Shown here one piece after another: positions 62,582 to 64,000 of a stretch of DNA of 64,000 nt (its first letter is position 1; each line of letters starts with the position of its first letter). The DNA comes from an uncultured Nocardioides sp. Lineage in GTDB: Bacteria > Actinomycetota > Actinomycetes > Propionibacteriales > Nocardioidaceae. The notes under the pieces were generated by a model. The model searched no databases. It was not told where the DNA came from and was given only the letters and a program-made list of their open reading frames with translations. The stretch spans positions 124,001 to 188,000 of the forward strand of contig NZ_CANKZF010000002.1 of assembly GCF_947488515.1 (NCBI RefSeq). Direction: 5' to 3'. The position numbers were made by a program, and so were the translations under genes.

Positions 62582-64000
62582 TGAAGAAGGCCGTCGCGGT
62601 GATCGCCGTGCTCGCACTGGCGCTCACCGCCTTCGTCGCGGTCGGACTCGCCATCCAGGGCTCCACGCCCGACTCGCCGGCCGCGGAGCCGACCCCGTCG
62701 CCGACGACACCGCCGCCGGCGGACGTCACCGAGGCGCCGACCCCCGAGCTCGCCGAGCTCTACTCGCAGCGCATCGACTGGCAGCCCTGCGAGACCGATG
62801 ACGACCAGGACTGCGGCTTCCTCACGGTGCCCGTCGACTACGCCGACCCGCAGGGGCAGACGATCGACCTGGCGCTGCTCCGCGTGCCCGCCAAGGGCTC
62901 GCGCGTCGGCTCCCTGGTGGTGAACCCGGGCGGTCCCGGCGCCCGCGGGACGACGTACGCCGCCGCTGGTGGGCAGGTGTTCCGCGAGCCGCTGCTCGAC
63001 GGCTTCGACATCGTCGGCTTCGACCCCCGCGGCGTCGGGGCCTCTGCCCCGGTCGACTGCCTGACCGACGCCGAGCTGGACGCCTACCTCGCCGAGGACC
63101 CCACCCCCGACACCCCGCTGGAGGTCGACTACTTCGAGGACTCGGTGCTGTCCTTCGGCCCGGGCTGCGTCGCCGGATCCGGCCCGGTCGTCGGCCACGT
63201 GACCACGATCGAGGCGGCCCGCGACATGGACGTGCTCCGCTCGGCGCTGGGGGAGGAGACGTTGAGCTACTTCGGTGCCTCCTACGGCACCAAGCTCGGC
63301 GCGACCTACGCCGAGCTGTTCCCCGACAAGGTCGGCCGCTTCGTCCTCGACGGCGCCGTCGACGTCTCCCTCGACGCCAGGTCGATGGCGCTCGAGCAGG
63401 CCACCGGGTTCGAGACCGCGCTGCGGGCCTACGTGCAGAACTGCCTCGACACGACCGACAACTGCTTCCTCGGCGACACCGTCGACGAGGGCCTGGCCAC
63501 GATCACCGGGCTGCTCGAGTCGATCGAGGAGGAGCCGCTGCCCGCGGGCGACCGCGAGCTGACCATCGGCAACGCGTTCTACGGCGTCATCACGCCCCTC
63601 TACAACCGCGACTACTGGTTCCTGCTCAGCACCGCGCTCGCCTCTGCGCTGGAGGGCAAGGGCTCGGCGCTGATGTCGCTGGCCGACGCCTACGCCTCGC
63701 GCAACCCCGACGGCAGCTACGCCGACAACTCGGTGGAGGCCAACTACTCGATCAACTGCCTCGACGACCCGACATCGGTGCCGTTCGGCAAGGTGTCGTC
63801 GCTGTTCCCGGAGTTCGAGGAGGCATCGCCGACCTTCGGCCGGATCTTCGCCTGGGGGATGGCCCTGTGCCGTGGCGTCGACGTGTCGTCCAGCGAGGAG
63901 CCACTGACGATCCGGGGCGAGGGCGCGGCGCCGATCGTGGTCCTCGGCACCAGCCGCGACCCCGCGACGCCGCTGAAGTGGGCCGAGGCCCTCTCGGCCC
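62581..64000 (+). CDS. TAP-type alpha/beta hydrolase (secreted or lipid-anchored), incomplete at window end
   Basis: At least 473 residues, running off the window without a stop. The N-terminal hydrophobic segment VAVIAVLALALTAFVAVGLA is a signal or anchor, followed by a Pro/Thr linker. LVVNPGGPGARGTTYA is the oxyanion region, YFGASYGTKLGATYAELFPDKV the nucleophile elbow, and TSRDPATPLKWA the start of the catalytic-acid region. Related to Streptomyces tripeptidyl aminopeptidases, one of which follows holB there. Coupled to holB by a one-base overlap. Confidence 0.88.
   Translation, partial: MKKAVAVIAVLALALTAFVAVGLAIQGSTPDSPAAEPTPSPTTPPPADVTEAPTPELAELYSQRIDWQPCETDDDQDCGFLTVPVDYADPQGQTIDLALLRVPAKGSRVGSLVVNPGGPGARGTTYAAAGGQVFREPLLDGFDIVGFDPRGVGASAPVDCLTDAELDAYLAEDPTPDTPLEVDYFEDSVLSFGPGCVAGSGPVVGHVTTIEAARDMDVLRSALGEETLSYFGASYGTKLGATYAELFPDKVGRFVLDGAVDVSLDARSMALEQATGFETALRAYVQNCLDTTDNCFLGDTVDEGLATITGLLESIEEEPLPAGDRELTIGNAFYGVITPLYNRDYWFLLSTALASALEGKGSALMSLADAYASRNPDGSYADNSVEANYSINCLDDPTSVPFGKVSSLFPEFEEASPTFGRIFAWGMALCRGVDVSSSEEPLTIRGEGAAPIVVLGTSRDPATPLKWAEALSA

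Overview
The window is chromosomal DNA of a high-GC actinobacterium, most likely a Nocardioides-type member of the Propionibacteriales. Support comes from very strong G/C bias at third codon positions, frequent GTG starts, 4-base ATGA/GTGA gene overlaps, many putatively leaderless genes, and a gene order (helicase, bldG, hppA, topA, tmk, holB, TAP-type hydrolase, with a Tad pilus operon alongside) that I recall from Streptomyces and Mycobacterium. I see no insertion sequence, prophage, CRISPR array, rRNA or tRNA. No gap between genes exceeds about 300 bases.

Region by region. 0-4 kb: acetate uptake and activation (acs, actP-type symporter, DUF485 partner), with a CRP-like site ahead of the permease operon. 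4.2-10.3 kb: a MEDS/anti-sigma-type ATPase, then nitrate assimilation part 1 (NarK transporter, NasA-type nitrate reductase, flavin/[2Fe-2S] electron donor). 10.4-14.5 kb: small stress genes around a soxR gene (VOC protein, GNAT, SRPBCC protein, SDR, QueA-like protein); two promoters have SoxR-type geometry. 14.5-19.4 kb: a signalling island (MEDS-STAS protein, MEDS-ATPase protein, cyclic-nucleotide-domain histidine kinase, and a response regulator fused to a thioredoxin-reductase-like flavoprotein that lacks its redox cysteines). 19.7-27.2 kb: cold-shock protein, PAP2 phosphatase, epimerase, DUF1304 protein, a methyltransferase divergent from a MarR regulator across a perfect palindrome, secreted alpha/beta hydrolase, phospholipase D-like protein, EVE-like protein. 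27.2-31.3 kb: nitrate assimilation part 2 (nirB, nirD, NnaR-type HemD/winged-helix regulator).

31.3-41 kb: accessory genes, including a rifamycin ADP-ribosyltransferase (arr), a second acetate-type symporter with a LytS/LytTR two-component system, and a secreted RTX-like protein. 41-47 kb: HAD phosphatase, then a tightly overlapped Tad/Flp pilus operon (ssd, cpaF, tadB, tadC, DUF4244 pilin-like, two TadE-like proteins). CpaF carries an in-frame duplicated 75-bp N-terminal unit. 47-64 kb: conserved core genes (MrfA-type helicase, BldG anti-sigma antagonist, H+-pyrophosphatase, class I methyltransferase, topA, tmk, holB, and a TAP-type hydrolase cut by the window end), interrupted by a secreted PQQ-type sugar dehydrogenase with a PKD domain and a Tat-exported TIM-barrel isomerase.

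Together the genes suggest an aerobic soil or water heterotroph that uses acetate, assimilates nitrate to ammonium, monitors redox and stress through several phosphorelay and partner-switching proteins, and makes a Tad-type pilus. All functions are inferred from sequence motifs and remembered gene order. No database search was run.
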